Shown: piece after piece, positions 1-9,004 of the stretch | Position numbering within the stretch: the first letter of the stretch is position 1 | Layout: the number at the start of each line of letters is the position of its first letter | The notes under the pieces: generated by a model | What the model was told of the DNA's origin: nothing | Seen by the model: only the letters and a program-made list of their open reading frames with translations | The model's database searches: none | Source of the DNA: JAGWRA01 sp035534615 | GTDB lineage: Bacteria > Acidobacteriota > Vicinamibacteria > Vicinamibacterales > CAVVIG01 | DNA: 43,915 nt | Assembly: GCA_035534615.1 (NCBI GenBank) | Contig: DATLRO010000079.1 | Span: 1 to 43,915, forward strand | Direction: 5' to 3' | Translations under genes and position numbers: made by a program

Positions 1-31
1 TCCGGCCGGCGAGACGACCCCGACGATCCGG

Positions 32-1132
32 GTGAAGGGGCATGCTCCCCTGTTGCGCGTGGGGCTGTCCGTCATCGTCATCGTCCTCCTCATGCTGTGG
101 ATATTCGGCGCCTTTCGGCGGGGCGTCATCCCGGCCGGCAAACTGCCGGTTCCCGGGCAATCCGCGGCCGGTCTGGCCACGCAGACGGTGACGGCCAGGA
201 TGATCGCCGCCAACACCGAGGTCATGGGAACCGTCCAGGCCGAGCAGATCGCCACGGTGACCTCCCGTGTGGTGGGGAATGTCGTCGAGATGCGCGTGTC
301 TGCCGGACAGCGGGTGGCCCGCGGCGCCATTCTCGCGGTCCTGGACGATCGCGATCTCCGGCACCGGGTCGAACAGGCGCAGGATGCCGTGCGAAGCGCG
401 GAGGCCACGCTCGCGCAGGCCCAGTCTGACTACACCCGTGATCGGCCGCTCTTCGATCAGCAGGTGATCACCGCCTATGACTTCGAGCACACGCAGACCA
501 CGCTGAAGACCGCCGGGGCCAACCTGCATCGGCTTCAGCAGGCGGAGCGGGAAGCCGAGGTGAACCTGTCGTATGCGGTCATCCGCAGCCCGTTCGCCGG
601 CGTGGTGGTGGACAAGCTCGCGAACACCGGGGACCTGGCCGCGCCCGGCAGGCCGCTGCTGACGATGTACGAACAGGGCCGCCTGTGGCTCGAGGCAGAC
701 GTGCCCGAAGGCCTGCTGGACCACATCCGCCTGAACCAGCGGCTGACGTTCACGATTGACGTCGCGAGTCGGAACAGGGAGGGGCGAGTCGTGGAGATCG
801 TTCCCTCGTCCGATCCTGCAAGTCGCAGCGTCCTCGTGCGGGTGCGTCTGAACGACACGAAGAACATCATTCCCGGGATGTTCGGGCGGGTCCTGATCCC
901 CATGCCGGCGGAGGCGGTGCTGGCCGTGCCGGCCTCCGCGGTGGTGCGCGCGGGTCAGTTGACGATGGTGGAGGTGGTTCGTGCGGGGCGACTCGAGCGC
1001 CGGACCGTGCAGCTGGGGCGGGCCATCGGCGATCAGTTCGAAGTGCTCAGCGGGCTCGCGTCCGGGGAAACGGTCGTTCTGCGGCGCGGATCCGCCCCGG
1101 TCCCGCCCGTGCACGGCAGGACCGTCCGATGA
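32..1132 (+). CDS. RND efflux periplasmic adaptor (membrane fusion protein)
   Basis: Adaptor linking an inner-membrane RND pump to a TolC-type channel. One N-terminal membrane segment (about residues 9-27) anchors it. Next come the barrel-sandwich/lipoyl half-motifs (around 75-105 and 185-205, the second including IRSPFAGVV), a helical hairpin between them (about 108-178), a beta-barrel domain (about 215-290) and a membrane-proximal domain with VPASAVV near 300. About 366 aa is normal for the HlyD/AcrA family. The GTG at 32 is the first usable start, but the frame stays open to the window edge, so the gene may begin upstream. Its stop overlaps the next start (ATGA), which implies translational coupling to the pump. 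The substrate cannot be read from the sequence. Confidence 0.9.
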   Translation: MKGHAPLLRVGLSVIVIVLLMLWIFGAFRRGVIPAGKLPVPGQSAAGLATQTVTARMIAANTEVMGTVQAEQIATVTSRVVGNVVEMRVSAGQRVARGAILAVLDDRDLRHRVEQAQDAVRSAEATLAQAQSDYTRDRPLFDQQVITAYDFEHTQTTLKTAGANLHRLQQAEREAEVNLSYAVIRSPFAGVVVDKLANTGDLAAPGRPLLTMYEQGRLWLEADVPEGLLDHIRLNQRLTFTIDVASRNREGRVVEIVPSSDPASRSVLVRVRLNDTKNIIPGMFGRVLIPMPAEAVLAVPASAVVRAGQLTMVEVVRAGRLERRTVQLGRAIGDQFEVLSGLASGETVVLRRGSAPVPPVHGRTVR

Positions 1133-4100
1133 ACCCCGCTCACGAATCGCTCACCATCCGCATCGTCCGGAAGTTCCTGGAATCGAACCTGTCGATCGTG
1201 TTCATCCTGGTCTCGCTGGCCGCCGGGGCGGTGGCGCTGGCGGTGACGCCGCGGGAGGAGGAGCCGCAGATCACCGTGGCCGCGGCGAACGTGATGGTCG
1301 CCTTTCCGGGCCACACCGCTCGAGACGTCGAGCAGCTCGTGTCCACGCCGCTCGAGAGGATGCTCCTGCAGATTCCCGGCGTCGAGTACGTCTATTCGCG
1401 CTCCCTGCCGGGCCAGAGCATCGTGACCGTCCGCTTCTACGTCGGCCAGCCGCTCGAGCCGAGCTACGTCAAGCTCGTGCGCAAGCTCAACGAGAACGTC
1501 GACCGGATGACGCCGGGCGCGGCGGGATGGGTGGTGAAGCCGATCGATGTCGATGACGTGCCGATCGTGACCTTCACGCTGACGAGCGGTTCCCGGGACG
1601 ATTATGCGTTGCGTCGCATGGCCGATGAGATCGTGCCGCGCCTGCAGAGCGTCGATAACACCGGACTCACCTACGTCGTGGGCGGGCGTCCGCGGGAGCT
1701 GCTGATCCGGCCGTCGGCGGTCCGGATGGCCTCCTATCACATTGCCGCATTGGATCTGAGTCGCGCCATCCAGGGGTCGAATTCCAGTGTGCTCGCCGGG
1801 ACGTTCGACCGCAATGATCAGGATGTGCGCGTGCAGGCGGGCCAGTTGATTGCCGACGCGCACGATCTGCGGACGCTGGTGGTCGGCGTCTGGAACGGCC
1901 GGCCGGTCTACCTGCGCGACGTCGCCGACGTCACGGACGGCCCCGGCGAGTTCACCGACTACGTGCGCTTCCACCGGGGACCGGCGTGGACTCACCCCAA
2001 GGAGGAGGGGGCGGCGGGAAGCCTGGTCGGCGGACCGGCAGGACCGCCGCCGTCACGGGCGGGCCAGCCGGCCGTGACCATCGCCGTCGCCAAGAAGCAC
2101 GGCACCAACAACGTCCAGGTGGCGAGGGACCTGCTGCGCCGGATGGACGAGTTGAAGCGGGACATCCTGCCGGCCGACGTCCAGGTGGTCGTGACGCGGA
2201 ACTACGGCGTCACCGCCAACGACAAGGTCACGGAACTGCAGGAGGACCTGCTGGTGGCGATCGCGGTGGTGATGGCGCTGCTCGCCATCGGGTTGGGGAT
2301 CCGGCAGGCGCTCGTGGTGGCCATCGCCGTGCCGTGCGTGTTCGGCCTGACGCTCATCGTCAGCTACTTCCTCGGGTTCTCCATCAATCGCGTGTCGTTG
2401 TTCGCCCTGACCGTGGCTCTCGGGCTGCTGGTGGACGATCCCATCGTGGACGTCGAGAACATCCACCGCCACTTCCAGCTGCGGGGCAGAGCCACGACCG
2501 ACATCGTGCTCGAAGCGGTCAATGAAGTCAGGCCTCCGCTGATCGCGGCCACCTTCGCGGTGATTCTGTCCTTCCTCCCCCTGCTCTTCGTCACCGACAT
2601 GATGGGCCAGTACCTGCGCCCGATGGCCGCCGGCATCCCGGTCACCATGGTCATGTCGCTGGTCGTCTCGTTCACGATTACGCCGTGGCTGGCCTACCGC
2701 CTCCTGAAGGACCACGCCGCCGGCGACCCGCACGGCGCGCCCCCGGCGTCGAGGTCCGGCCCCCGGCGCTTCTTCGGGGCGACGCTGCTGCCGCTGCTCG
2801 AACGGCCGCGACGGGGTCGGGTGTTTCTGCTGCTGGTGCTGGCGCTGTTCATCGGCAGCGTGCTGCTGGTGCTGACCCGGCGCGTGCAGGTGAAGCAGCT
2901 GCCCTATGACAACAAGGACGAAATGCTCCTGGTCCTCGATCTGCCGACCGGCACGACCCTGGAACGCACCGATGCCGCGGCCCGCGACTTCGAGCGGTAT
3001 CTCGAGTCGGTGCCGGAGATCACGGACTTCGAAACGTACGTGGGGACCGCGTCGCCGGTCGATTTCAACGGCCTGATGCGCCAGTACTTCCTGCGCCGGG
3101 CGCCGAACCTGGCGGACATCCGCGTCAACCTGATTCACAAGACCGAGCGCGCCTCGTCCAGCCACGCCGTGGCCCTGCGCATCCGGGCCGACCTGACCGC
3201 CATCGCCCGGCGCGACGGCGTGAAGCTGAAGATCGTCGAACTGCCCGCCGGACCGCCGGTCATGTCCACCGTGGTGGCGGTCGTGTCCGGCGGGCCGACG
3301 CAATCCTATGACGACCTGATGCGAGCTGCCGCCATCGTCGAGGCCCGCTTGCGCCGCGAACCCGGCGTGGTGGACGTGGACGATACCGTGGACGAAGACC
3401 AGACCAAGTACGTCTTCGCTGTCGACAAACAGAAGGCTGCGGTGGACGGCGTCTCGACCGAGGAGATCTCCCGCACGATGGCCCTCGCGCTCGGCAGTCA
3501 GGTCGCTGGCATCGCCCAGGTGCCGCATGAGCGCTCCCCCGTCAGGATTGTGCTCTGGTTTCCCCGTGTGGAGCGTTCGAGCAGGGTCGATCTGGCTCGG
3601 ATTGACGTCAGGGGGAGCGGGGGCCGGCTGGTCCCCTTGTCTGAACTGGGCGCCTGGCAAACGACCCTCGAAGACAAGACCATTTATCACCGCCAGCTCC
3701 AGCGCGTTGTGTACGTGCTGGCGGAGATGGCGGGACGGCCGCCGGTGGAGACCATTCTGGACGTCAGGGCCGATCAGACCGGGGACGGTCCGCGGAGCTT
3801 TGTCGACCTGCAGGCGCCGCCCCGTCCGTTGAGTCGACGAACGATGTTTCACCAGGGCGGAGGCATCCCCTGGGCCGTGCCGAAGGGGATCACGGTCCGG
3901 TGGTGGGATGAAGGTGAGATGTACATCACCATCCACCTGTTCCGGGATCTCGCTTTCGCGATGCTGGCCGCCTTGATCGCCATCTACATCATCCTGATGA
4001 ACCAGACCGGCTCGTACGAGCTGCCCCTGGTCATCATGCTGGCGATCCCGTCGATGGCGATTGGCGTCCTGCCGGGATTCTGGCTGCTGAACCAGTTCGG

Positions 4101-4527
4101 CCAGCAGACCATCGGCGGGTTCAGGAATCCGCTCTTCTTCTCCGGTCCGGCGTTCATCGGGATGATCGCACTGGCCGGCATCGTGACCCGGAACTCGATC
4201 ATCATCGTTGATTTCATTCAGCTGGGGCTGCTGCGCGGGCTGTCGCTCGAGGCGGCCATTCTCGAGAGCGTGTCCGTCCGTCTGCGTCCGATTCTCCTCA
4301 CGTCCGGGGCGGCGGTGCTGGCCGCCATTCCCATCACACTCGACACCGTGTTCGGCGGGATGGCCTGGTCGCTCATTTTCGGATTGATCGTCTCCACGCT
4401 GTTCTCGCTCTTCGTGATTCCGGTCGCCTATTACCTGGTGTACGCGAACAGGCCCGATCACGGACTGCCCGAGACCATCCGGAGGAAACTAGCCGCCAGC
4501 CGGGGGCCGGAGCCCGGCCAGGGGTGA
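1129..4527 (+). CDS. RND efflux pump permease subunit (AcrB-like superfamily)
   Basis: Inner-membrane proton-driven pump of the RND superfamily; 1132 aa is slightly long for the family. It shows two-fold RND architecture: TM1 near residues 18-38, a large periplasmic domain, a TM2-6 cluster from about 370, a second half starting near 560, and TM8-12 from about 945. The TM4 proton-relay aspartates are present in LLVDDPIVDVEN (about 438-449). The TM10 lysine of AcrB is replaced by arginine in GIVTRNSIIIVDF, a variant I associate with a distinct RND subgroup. An extra Gly/Pro-rich loop lies near 285-315. The start overlaps the adaptor stop and the outer-membrane channel gene follows 13 nt downstream, so the complete tripartite pump is one operon. 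Drug, metal or lipid substrate is unknown. Confidence 0.93.
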   Translation: MNPAHESLTIRIVRKFLESNLSIVFILVSLAAGAVALAVTPREEEPQITVAAANVMVAFPGHTARDVEQLVSTPLERMLLQIPGVEYVYSRSLPGQSIVTVRFYVGQPLEPSYVKLVRKLNENVDRMTPGAAGWVVKPIDVDDVPIVTFTLTSGSRDDYALRRMADEIVPRLQSVDNTGLTYVVGGRPRELLIRPSAVRMASYHIAALDLSRAIQGSNSSVLAGTFDRNDQDVRVQAGQLIADAHDLRTLVVGVWNGRPVYLRDVADVTDGPGEFTDYVRFHRGPAWTHPKEEGAAGSLVGGPAGPPPSRAGQPAVTIAVAKKHGTNNVQVARDLLRRMDELKRDILPADVQVVVTRNYGVTANDKVTELQEDLLVAIAVVMALLAIGLGIRQALVVAIAVPCVFGLTLIVSYFLGFSINRVSLFALTVALGLLVDDPIVDVENIHRHFQLRGRATTDIVLEAVNEVRPPLIAATFAVILSFLPLLFVTDMMGQYLRPMAAGIPVTMVMSLVVSFTITPWLAYRLLKDHAAGDPHGAPPASRSGPRRFFGATLLPLLERPRRGRVFLLLVLALFIGSVLLVLTRRVQVKQLPYDNKDEMLLVLDLPTGTTLERTDAAARDFERYLESVPEITDFETYVGTASPVDFNGLMRQYFLRRAPNLADIRVNLIHKTERASSSHAVALRIRADLTAIARRDGVKLKIVELPAGPPVMSTVVAVVSGGPTQSYDDLMRAAAIVEARLRREPGVVDVDDTVDEDQTKYVFAVDKQKAAVDGVSTEEISRTMALALGSQVAGIAQVPHERSPVRIVLWFPRVERSSRVDLARIDVRGSGGRLVPLSELGAWQTTLEDKTIYHRQLQRVVYVLAEMAGRPPVETILDVRADQTGDGPRSFVDLQAPPRPLSRRTMFHQGGGIPWAVPKGITVRWWDEGEMYITIHLFRDLAFAMLAALIAIYIILMNQTGSYELPLVIMLAIPSMAIGVLPGFWLLNQFGQQTIGGFRNPLFFSGPAFIGMIALAGIVTRNSIIIVDFIQLGLLRGLSLEAAILESVSVRLRPILLTSGAAVLAAIPITLDTVFGGMAWSLIFGLIVSTLFSLFVIPVAYYLVYANRPDHGLPETIRRKLAASRGPEPGQG

Positions 4528-4540
4528 GCGGGGGCTGCGC

Positions 4541-5947
4541 ATGCACTGGAAGACATTCATGAGGCCGTGGGTCGCGTTCGTGGCGCCGTTCGCGCTGGGC
4601 TCTGTGCTGGCGGCGGCCGGAGCTCCGCGGGTCAACCCGCCGATGAGCCTGCGGGACGCCGTCAACTACGCGCTGGTGCACTCGCCGGATCTGCAGTCCT
4701 CGCAGGCCGAGGTCCGGCGCCGGGAAGGGCTGGTCACCAGCGCGCACTCACGGCTCCTGCCGCAGATGGACGTCTCCGCAGACGCCTCCCGCACGCGGCT
4801 CGAGCACGGCTATCCCTTCGGCGCCACGCCGTCCCTGCTCCGGTTCGACACCACCCTGTACACCGGCAGTGTGGACGTGACGTTCCTCGCCTGGGATTTC
4901 CACCGGACGGAACTCGAGCTCGCCGCCGCACGGGAACGGGTCGACGCCGCCCGGGCCGGCGTGAACCGCCGCCGGCAGGAAATCGTGTTCGGGACCGCGC
5001 GGCTGTATCTGCAGACGCTGGCGTATGCGGATCTCATCGACGCCGCTGACGCCAGGGCCAGGAGCCTGGCGTCGCTGCTCAATCGCACGAATCAGCTCGT
5101 CACCGCGGGCCGCGCCGTGCCGGTCGATGCGCTGAAGATTCGCACGCTGCTTGCGCAGGTCCAGAGCAACCTGGCGATGCTTCGCTCGGACCGGCGATCG
5201 TCCTTGAGCGCGCTGGCCGCCGTCATGGGATTCGACGGAGACCTGCCCGTGTTGACCTACACGCCGGCGTCTCCGCCGCCGCCGCGGCCCCATGAGCCGG
5301 AGGACGAGTGGCTGCGCGAGGCGGTCACACGCCGGCCGGACCTGCAGTCGCAGGATCATGAGATCCGCGCCGGCGAGCGGTCGGCGGAGGCCATCCGCAA
5401 GGCCGCGTGGCCGCGTATCGACCTGCGCGCCTCGGCCATCGAGTACGGTTCGAACGGGCCGGTCGGCTTTTCGCAGCTGATTGGGAGGCTGTTGCCGGCC
5501 GTTCCCTCCACGGCGCCTGCGCCCGACAACGCCGCCGCCGACTGGCTCGTCGGCGTCCATGTCTCGGTGCCGCTGTTCGACGGCGGTCAGCGCAGGGGCC
5601 GGATCCAGGCGGCCGAGGCTCAACTGGAGGAGGCGCGGCTGGCCCGCCGGCAGTTGGCGCTGCGCATCGACCGCGAGGTCCGAACGGCCCTGGCCGACCT
5701 GGACAGCGCCGAGAGCCGGGTGACGGCCCTCCGCGATACGGTCGCGGAGAGCGAGCGCGTCCTGCACGACGAACGGTTGAAATACGATGCCGGGCGGAGC
5801 GTGATCAATTTCGTGCTGGAGGCCGAGTCCGCCCTCCTGACGAATCAATCCCTGCTGTCTCAGGCCGAGCGCTCGGTCACGGTGGCGGAGTTGGCGCTGG
5901 ATCTCAGCGTGGGACGGATCGACATCGGTCGGTTGCCGAACCCCTGA
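4541..5947 (+). CDS. TolC-family outer membrane efflux protein
   Basis: Outer-membrane channel completing the tripartite pump. The N-terminus has a signal-peptide-like hydrophobic stretch (about residues 12-27) ending near AAAGAP. The mature part shows the two-fold OEP repeat: MSLRDAVNYAL about 32-42, long alpha-helical coiled-coil segments (about 120-200 and 340-440), and SVPLFDGGQRRGR near 343-355, the usual TolC-family G-rich strand/helix junction. Length (468 aa) is typical. It starts 13 nt after the pump stop; an internal ATG at 4559 would also leave a signal peptide. A convergent gene follows, separated by hairpins at 5992-6038. Confidence 0.9.
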   Translation: MHWKTFMRPWVAFVAPFALGSVLAAAGAPRVNPPMSLRDAVNYALVHSPDLQSSQAEVRRREGLVTSAHSRLLPQMDVSADASRTRLEHGYPFGATPSLLRFDTTLYTGSVDVTFLAWDFHRTELELAAARERVDAARAGVNRRRQEIVFGTARLYLQTLAYADLIDAADARARSLASLLNRTNQLVTAGRAVPVDALKIRTLLAQVQSNLAMLRSDRRSSLSALAAVMGFDGDLPVLTYTPASPPPPRPHEPEDEWLREAVTRRPDLQSQDHEIRAGERSAEAIRKAAWPRIDLRASAIEYGSNGPVGFSQLIGRLLPAVPSTAPAPDNAAADWLVGVHVSVPLFDGGQRRGRIQAAEAQLEEARLARRQLALRIDREVRTALADLDSAESRVTALRDTVAESERVLHDERLKYDAGRSVINFVLEAESALLTNQSLLSQAERSVTVAELALDLSVGRIDIGRLPNP

Positions 5948-5991
5948 TGACGGTGGGGCGCCGCGGCCAGCCGCCCGGCCGCACCGCGGAT

Positions 5992-6038
5992 GGGCCCGCG
6001 GGCCCGGAGGCTGTCGTCGCGCCGACCTTCCGGTCGGC
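5992..6038. terminator. Palindrome plus hairpin between convergent genes
   Basis: A perfect 14-bp palindrome (GGGCCCGCGGGCCC, 5992-6005) is followed by a 7-bp stem with a four-base loop (GCCGACC-TTCC-GGTCGGC, 6021-6038). They lie between the convergent TolC-family and CBS-domain genes, where a bidirectional terminator is expected. There is no T-tract, so intrinsic termination is inferred from position and structure only. Confidence 0.5.
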
Positions 6039-6052
6039 CGCCGGCCCGGGAC

Positions 6053-7339
6053 CTACGCGGCGCGCAGCAGCGCCCGCAGCATCTCCGTCCGGCCGACCAT
6101 GCCGACCAGGACGCCGCCGGCGTCGACGACCGGCAGCCGCTTGGCGTGCCGCTCGGCCGACAGCGCGAGCGCGCTGGCCAGCGGCATCTCTTCCCGGACG
6201 GTCACGACCTCGCGCACCATCAGGTCCCTCGCCGACGTCCCCCGCAGCTTCTGCAGGCGCTGCCGCGCGGCGCCGCCCACCCGGTCGACCGGCACCCCCG
6301 CCGTCAGCAGCTCGATCAGACCGGGCCAGTGCTCGCGGCCCACGCGCGAGATGAGATCGCTGTCGGCGATGATCCCGAGCACGTGCCGGGCCTCGTCCAC
6401 CACGACGACCCGCTTGTGCGGCGAGGCGACCAGCCGCTCGAAGACTTCCCCGAGAGGGGCGGCCTCGCCGATGGTCGCGATCTCGCGGGTCATCACCGCC
6501 CCGACGGTGACCTGCGGCCCGGCCGGCGGCGCGGTCGGATGCCATTCCGGCAGCTGCACGGCGACGAGCGTATTGAGCACGTCGAGGCGGCCGAGGATCC
6601 CGACCAGCCGCCGGTCCCGATCGACGACCGGCAGCCGTTTCACGTGGTGGTCGACCATCAGCTTCGCCGCCGCGCCGAGCGAGGTCTCCGGCGTGACGGT
6701 GACGACCTCGCGCGTCATCAGCTCGTCGACCCGGCGCGTGGCCCCCTGCAGGGCCGCGTGGAGGTCGCGCACGAACGCCGGATCGGTGGCGCGCTGCAGG
6801 CCGAGCGCCACGCCGGTGCCGCCGCGCGTCAGCAGGTCGCTGTCGCTGATCATGCCGACGATGCGGCGCGCCTCGTCCACGACCGGGACGGCGGTGTAAT
6901 CCTTGTCGATCAGCAGGGCGACGAGCTCCCTGACCAGGCTGTCCGGCCGGACGGTCACCACGTCCCGCCGCATCACCTCGGACACGGCGATGTGCGGCAG
7001 CCCCTCCTTGAACGGCACGCCGGACTGCACGATGTCGACCTCCTGCGCGACCATGAGCGCGTGCGGCGCCATCTCGCGCAGGACGCCCAGGATCCGCTCG
7101 ATGCGGACCGGGCGGTCGATCACGGTGATGACGACCGGCAGGTCGATGGAGAGCCGCAGGATGGTGGCGGTGTGGATGAGGCTCGAGGCGCCGAAGCCGG
7201 CCAGGCCCCGCACGACGGTGGCGCCGCCGCACCCTTCACGCCGCAGCCGCTCGACGATGGCCATGTAGAGCGGCTGGTGATGGTACTGATCCGACTCGCC
7301 GACGAAGATGGTCAGCTGCCGGCCGGCGCCGGTGAACAT
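6053..7339 (-). CDS. DUF190 domain fused to four CBS domains
   Basis: Cytoplasmic 428-aa protein of unknown function. Residues about 5-108 match DUF190, a small PII-like fold (QLTIFVGESDQYHHQPLY near the start, then DLPVVITVIDRPVRIERIL). Four CBS motifs follow at about 118-172, 207-262, 285-340 and 372-427, each with the MTREVVTV-type entry and a DSDLL/RLDVL/RTEML exit. Paired CBS modules bind adenine nucleotides and DUF190 resembles nucleotide-binding PII proteins, so a role in energy or ligand sensing is reasonable inference. No enzymatic or transport domain is attached. ATG at 7339 is the only start giving the complete DUF190. The MFS gene upstream on the same strand ends 90 bp away across a heptamer repeat. 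Confidence 0.82.
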   Translation of the reverse strand: MFTGAGRQLTIFVGESDQYHHQPLYMAIVERLRREGCGGATVVRGLAGFGASSLIHTATILRLSIDLPVVITVIDRPVRIERILGVLREMAPHALMVAQEVDIVQSGVPFKEGLPHIAVSEVMRRDVVTVRPDSLVRELVALLIDKDYTAVPVVDEARRIVGMISDSDLLTRGGTGVALGLQRATDPAFVRDLHAALQGATRRVDELMTREVVTVTPETSLGAAAKLMVDHHVKRLPVVDRDRRLVGILGRLDVLNTLVAVQLPEWHPTAPPAGPQVTVGAVMTREIATIGEAAPLGEVFERLVASPHKRVVVVDEARHVLGIIADSDLISRVGREHWPGLIELLTAGVPVDRVGGAARQRLQKLRGTSARDLMVREVVTVREEMPLASALALSAERHAKRLPVVDAGGVLVGMVGRTEMLRALLRAA

Positions 7340-7393
7340 GAATGCACGCCTCGAGCGAAGTGTGGCAGCGCCGGGGGAAAGCCGTCAAGGTGT

Positions 7394-7422
7394 CGAGCAC
7401 CGAGCACTCGAACACCGAGCAC
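7394..7422. repeat. Short tandem heptamer repeat
   Basis: Three copies of CGAGCAC (7394-7400, 7401-7407, 7416-7422) and one variant CGAACAC (7409-7415) with a single extra T. The array lies in the 90-bp gap between the MFS gene and the DUF190-CBS gene, so slippage would alter the 5' leader of the latter. Confidence 0.6.
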
Positions 7423-7429
7423 CCGCCCC

Positions 7430-8704
7430 CTACAGCGCCTTGATCCCGTGATCGCGGGTCAGGAAATAGGCCGACACGCAGGCGAGCAGCACGCCGTTGA
7501 TGCCGAGCACCAGCGGCGCCGACGTCAGGCTCGCGAAATAGCCGGCGGCGAGGCTGCCGAGCGGCATGCCGCCCCGGAACGCCACCATGTAGATGCTCAT
7601 CACCCGGCCCCGCACTTCGTTCGGCACGATGAGCTGCACCAGGGAGTTGACGGTCGAGAAGATGATCAGCATGCCGGCCCCGGTGCAGAACAGGATGCCG
7701 TAACTGAGCCAGATCGATCGCGACGCCGCAAAGGCGACGATCAGGCCGCCGAACACCATCTCCATGACCAGCACGGTCCGTCCCATCCGCCGGTACTGGC
7801 CCATCCAGGCGACCAGCAGGGCGCCGCAGACCGCCCCCGCGCCCGAAAACGCCATCATCACGCTGTAGCCGCCGACATCCTCGTGGAACACCTTCTGCGC
7901 GAAGATCGGCAGGAACGTCATCAGCGGATAGCCGAGAAACGTCGTCGCCGCGGCAATGACGATGAGCGCGATGATGCCGCTGCGGTGACGGACGTAATGG
8001 AAGCCGTCCCGCAGGCCGTCCACCATCCGCTGCGGCGTCGTCGGCGGGATGTGCCGCACGTGCAGCGACATCAGCGCCACGATCACGACCAGGAACGACA
8101 GGCCGTTCAGCGTGAAGCACGACACCATGCCGAACGCCGCGAGCGCCACGCCGGCCAGCAGCGGGCCGATGACCCGCGCCAGGTTGAACTGGATCGAATT
8201 GAGCGCCACCGCGTTCGGCAGATCGCGCTTTTCCACGAGCGACGGCAGCAGCGCCTGGTTCGCCGGCCCGCCGAACGACTGCGCCAGCCCGGTGACGAAC
8301 GACAGCGTCAGGACCTCCCAGATCCGGATGACCCCGAGAAAGACCAGCAGGGCGAGCGTGAGCGCCGAGCCCATCTGAATGTACTGGGACGCCATCAGCG
8401 TGAGACGCCGATCGCGTCGATCCGCCAGGACGCCGCCGATGAGCGTGAACAGCATGACCGGCAGCTGCTGGAGGAAGGCGTCGAGCCCGAGGAAGAACGC
8501 CGAGCCGGTCAGCGAGAGGATGAGCCAGTTCTGGGCGACGTTCTGCATCCAGGTCCCGACACTGGACGTGAACGAGCCGAGCCAGAGGGTGCGGAAGTCG
8601 CGGTAGACGAAGGCGGCGGCCACCCGCCGCAGGACGCGTTGAGTGGCGGAGGGCAGCGGGACGTTCCCGGGCGGGGCGGATTCAGCGTGCAGCGTGTCGC
8701 CCAC
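7430..8704 (-). CDS. MFS transporter, EntS/MFS_3-like exporter family
   Basis: Major facilitator transporter of 424 aa with about 12 hydrophobic helices. The N-terminus carries FRTLWLGSFTSSVGTWMQNVAQNWL, split here as FRTLWLG and SSVGTWMQNVAQNWL, which is typical of the MFS_3 (enterobactin exporter-like) group. The loop 2-3 signature GGVLADRRDRR is at about 90-100, and a second-half equivalent (NEVRGRVMSIYMVAFRGG) is near 360. The start is a GTG at 8704, since no in-frame ATG precedes the first helix. Substrate is unknown. It is divergent from the imuA cassette across about 300 bp. Confidence 0.85.
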   Translation of the reverse strand: MGDTLHAESAPPGNVPLPSATQRVLRRVAAAFVYRDFRTLWLGSFTSSVGTWMQNVAQNWLILSLTGSAFFLGLDAFLQQLPVMLFTLIGGVLADRRDRRLTLMASQYIQMGSALTLALLVFLGVIRIWEVLTLSFVTGLAQSFGGPANQALLPSLVEKRDLPNAVALNSIQFNLARVIGPLLAGVALAAFGMVSCFTLNGLSFLVVIVALMSLHVRHIPPTTPQRMVDGLRDGFHYVRHRSGIIALIVIAAATTFLGYPLMTFLPIFAQKVFHEDVGGYSVMMAFSGAGAVCGALLVAWMGQYRRMGRTVLVMEMVFGGLIVAFAASRSIWLSYGILFCTGAGMLIIFSTVNSLVQLIVPNEVRGRVMSIYMVAFRGGMPLGSLAAGYFASLTSAPLVLGINGVLLACVSAYFLTRDHGIKAL

Positions 8705-8928
8705 GGGGAGCCCCGCGCATGATCGGCCGACATCGACAGCATCGACACCCGGAGCCGGGGAGCGCAGCGTGCGGCAGCTGGATGAAGGTCATGAAAGAGC
8801 ACGGTTCGCCCGCCGCCTGCGCGGCCGGCGAACAGAACCCGTATCTTAGCACGGCGGTCGGGTCGGCCGGGGGACGGTCGCGGGGCGGCCCGGGTGAACT
8901 CCTGATTTTTCTGGAGTTTCCGGCGCTC

Positions 8929-8957
8929 TTGATCGCCGCCTGCGTCTACGCTATAGT
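8929..8957 (+). promoter_or_regulatory. Promoter of imuA-imuB-dnaE2
   Basis: A -35-like TTGATC (8929-8934) and a -10-like TATAGT (8952-8957) are separated by exactly 17 bp. The predicted start of transcription falls inside the adjacent palindrome at 8958-8974. This is the best-formed sigma70-type promoter I found in the window. The rest of the 300-bp gap 8705-9004 shows nothing else I can support. Confidence 0.72.
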
Positions 8958-8986
8958 TTCGCCTTGAAGGCGAATAAAAAGCGAAC
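8958..8986. promoter_or_regulatory. Candidate SOS operator: perfect palindrome plus GAAY-N7-GAAC repeat
   Basis: TTCGCCTT-G-AAGGCGAA (8958-8974) is a perfect palindrome with 8-bp arms around one base. It abuts the -10 element of the imuA promoter. GAAT (8972-8975) and GAAC (8983-8986) overlap its right arm and are separated by 7 bp, one base off the alphaproteobacterial LexA box GAAC-N7-GAAC. imuA-imuB-dnaE2 cassettes are classically LexA-controlled, so a LexA-type repressor is the leading hypothesis. Which of the two signals is the site is not decidable here. Confidence 0.6.
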
Positions 8987-9004
8987 ATCAAAGGAGCGTA
9001 CCGC

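Noticed and set aside
7394..7422. CRISPR-like short repeats (also 27361-27395)
   Set aside because: The units are contiguous heptamers without spacers and there are no cas genes.
5990..8722. A 910-codon plus-strand open frame opposite the CBS and MFS genes
   Set aside because: It is antisense to two clear genes and its translation is low-complexity His/Arg/Asp/Gln-rich, the usual shadow in high-GC DNA. The same applies to long antisense frames at 2053-4461, 27501-30161, 30729-32555 and 36687-38897.
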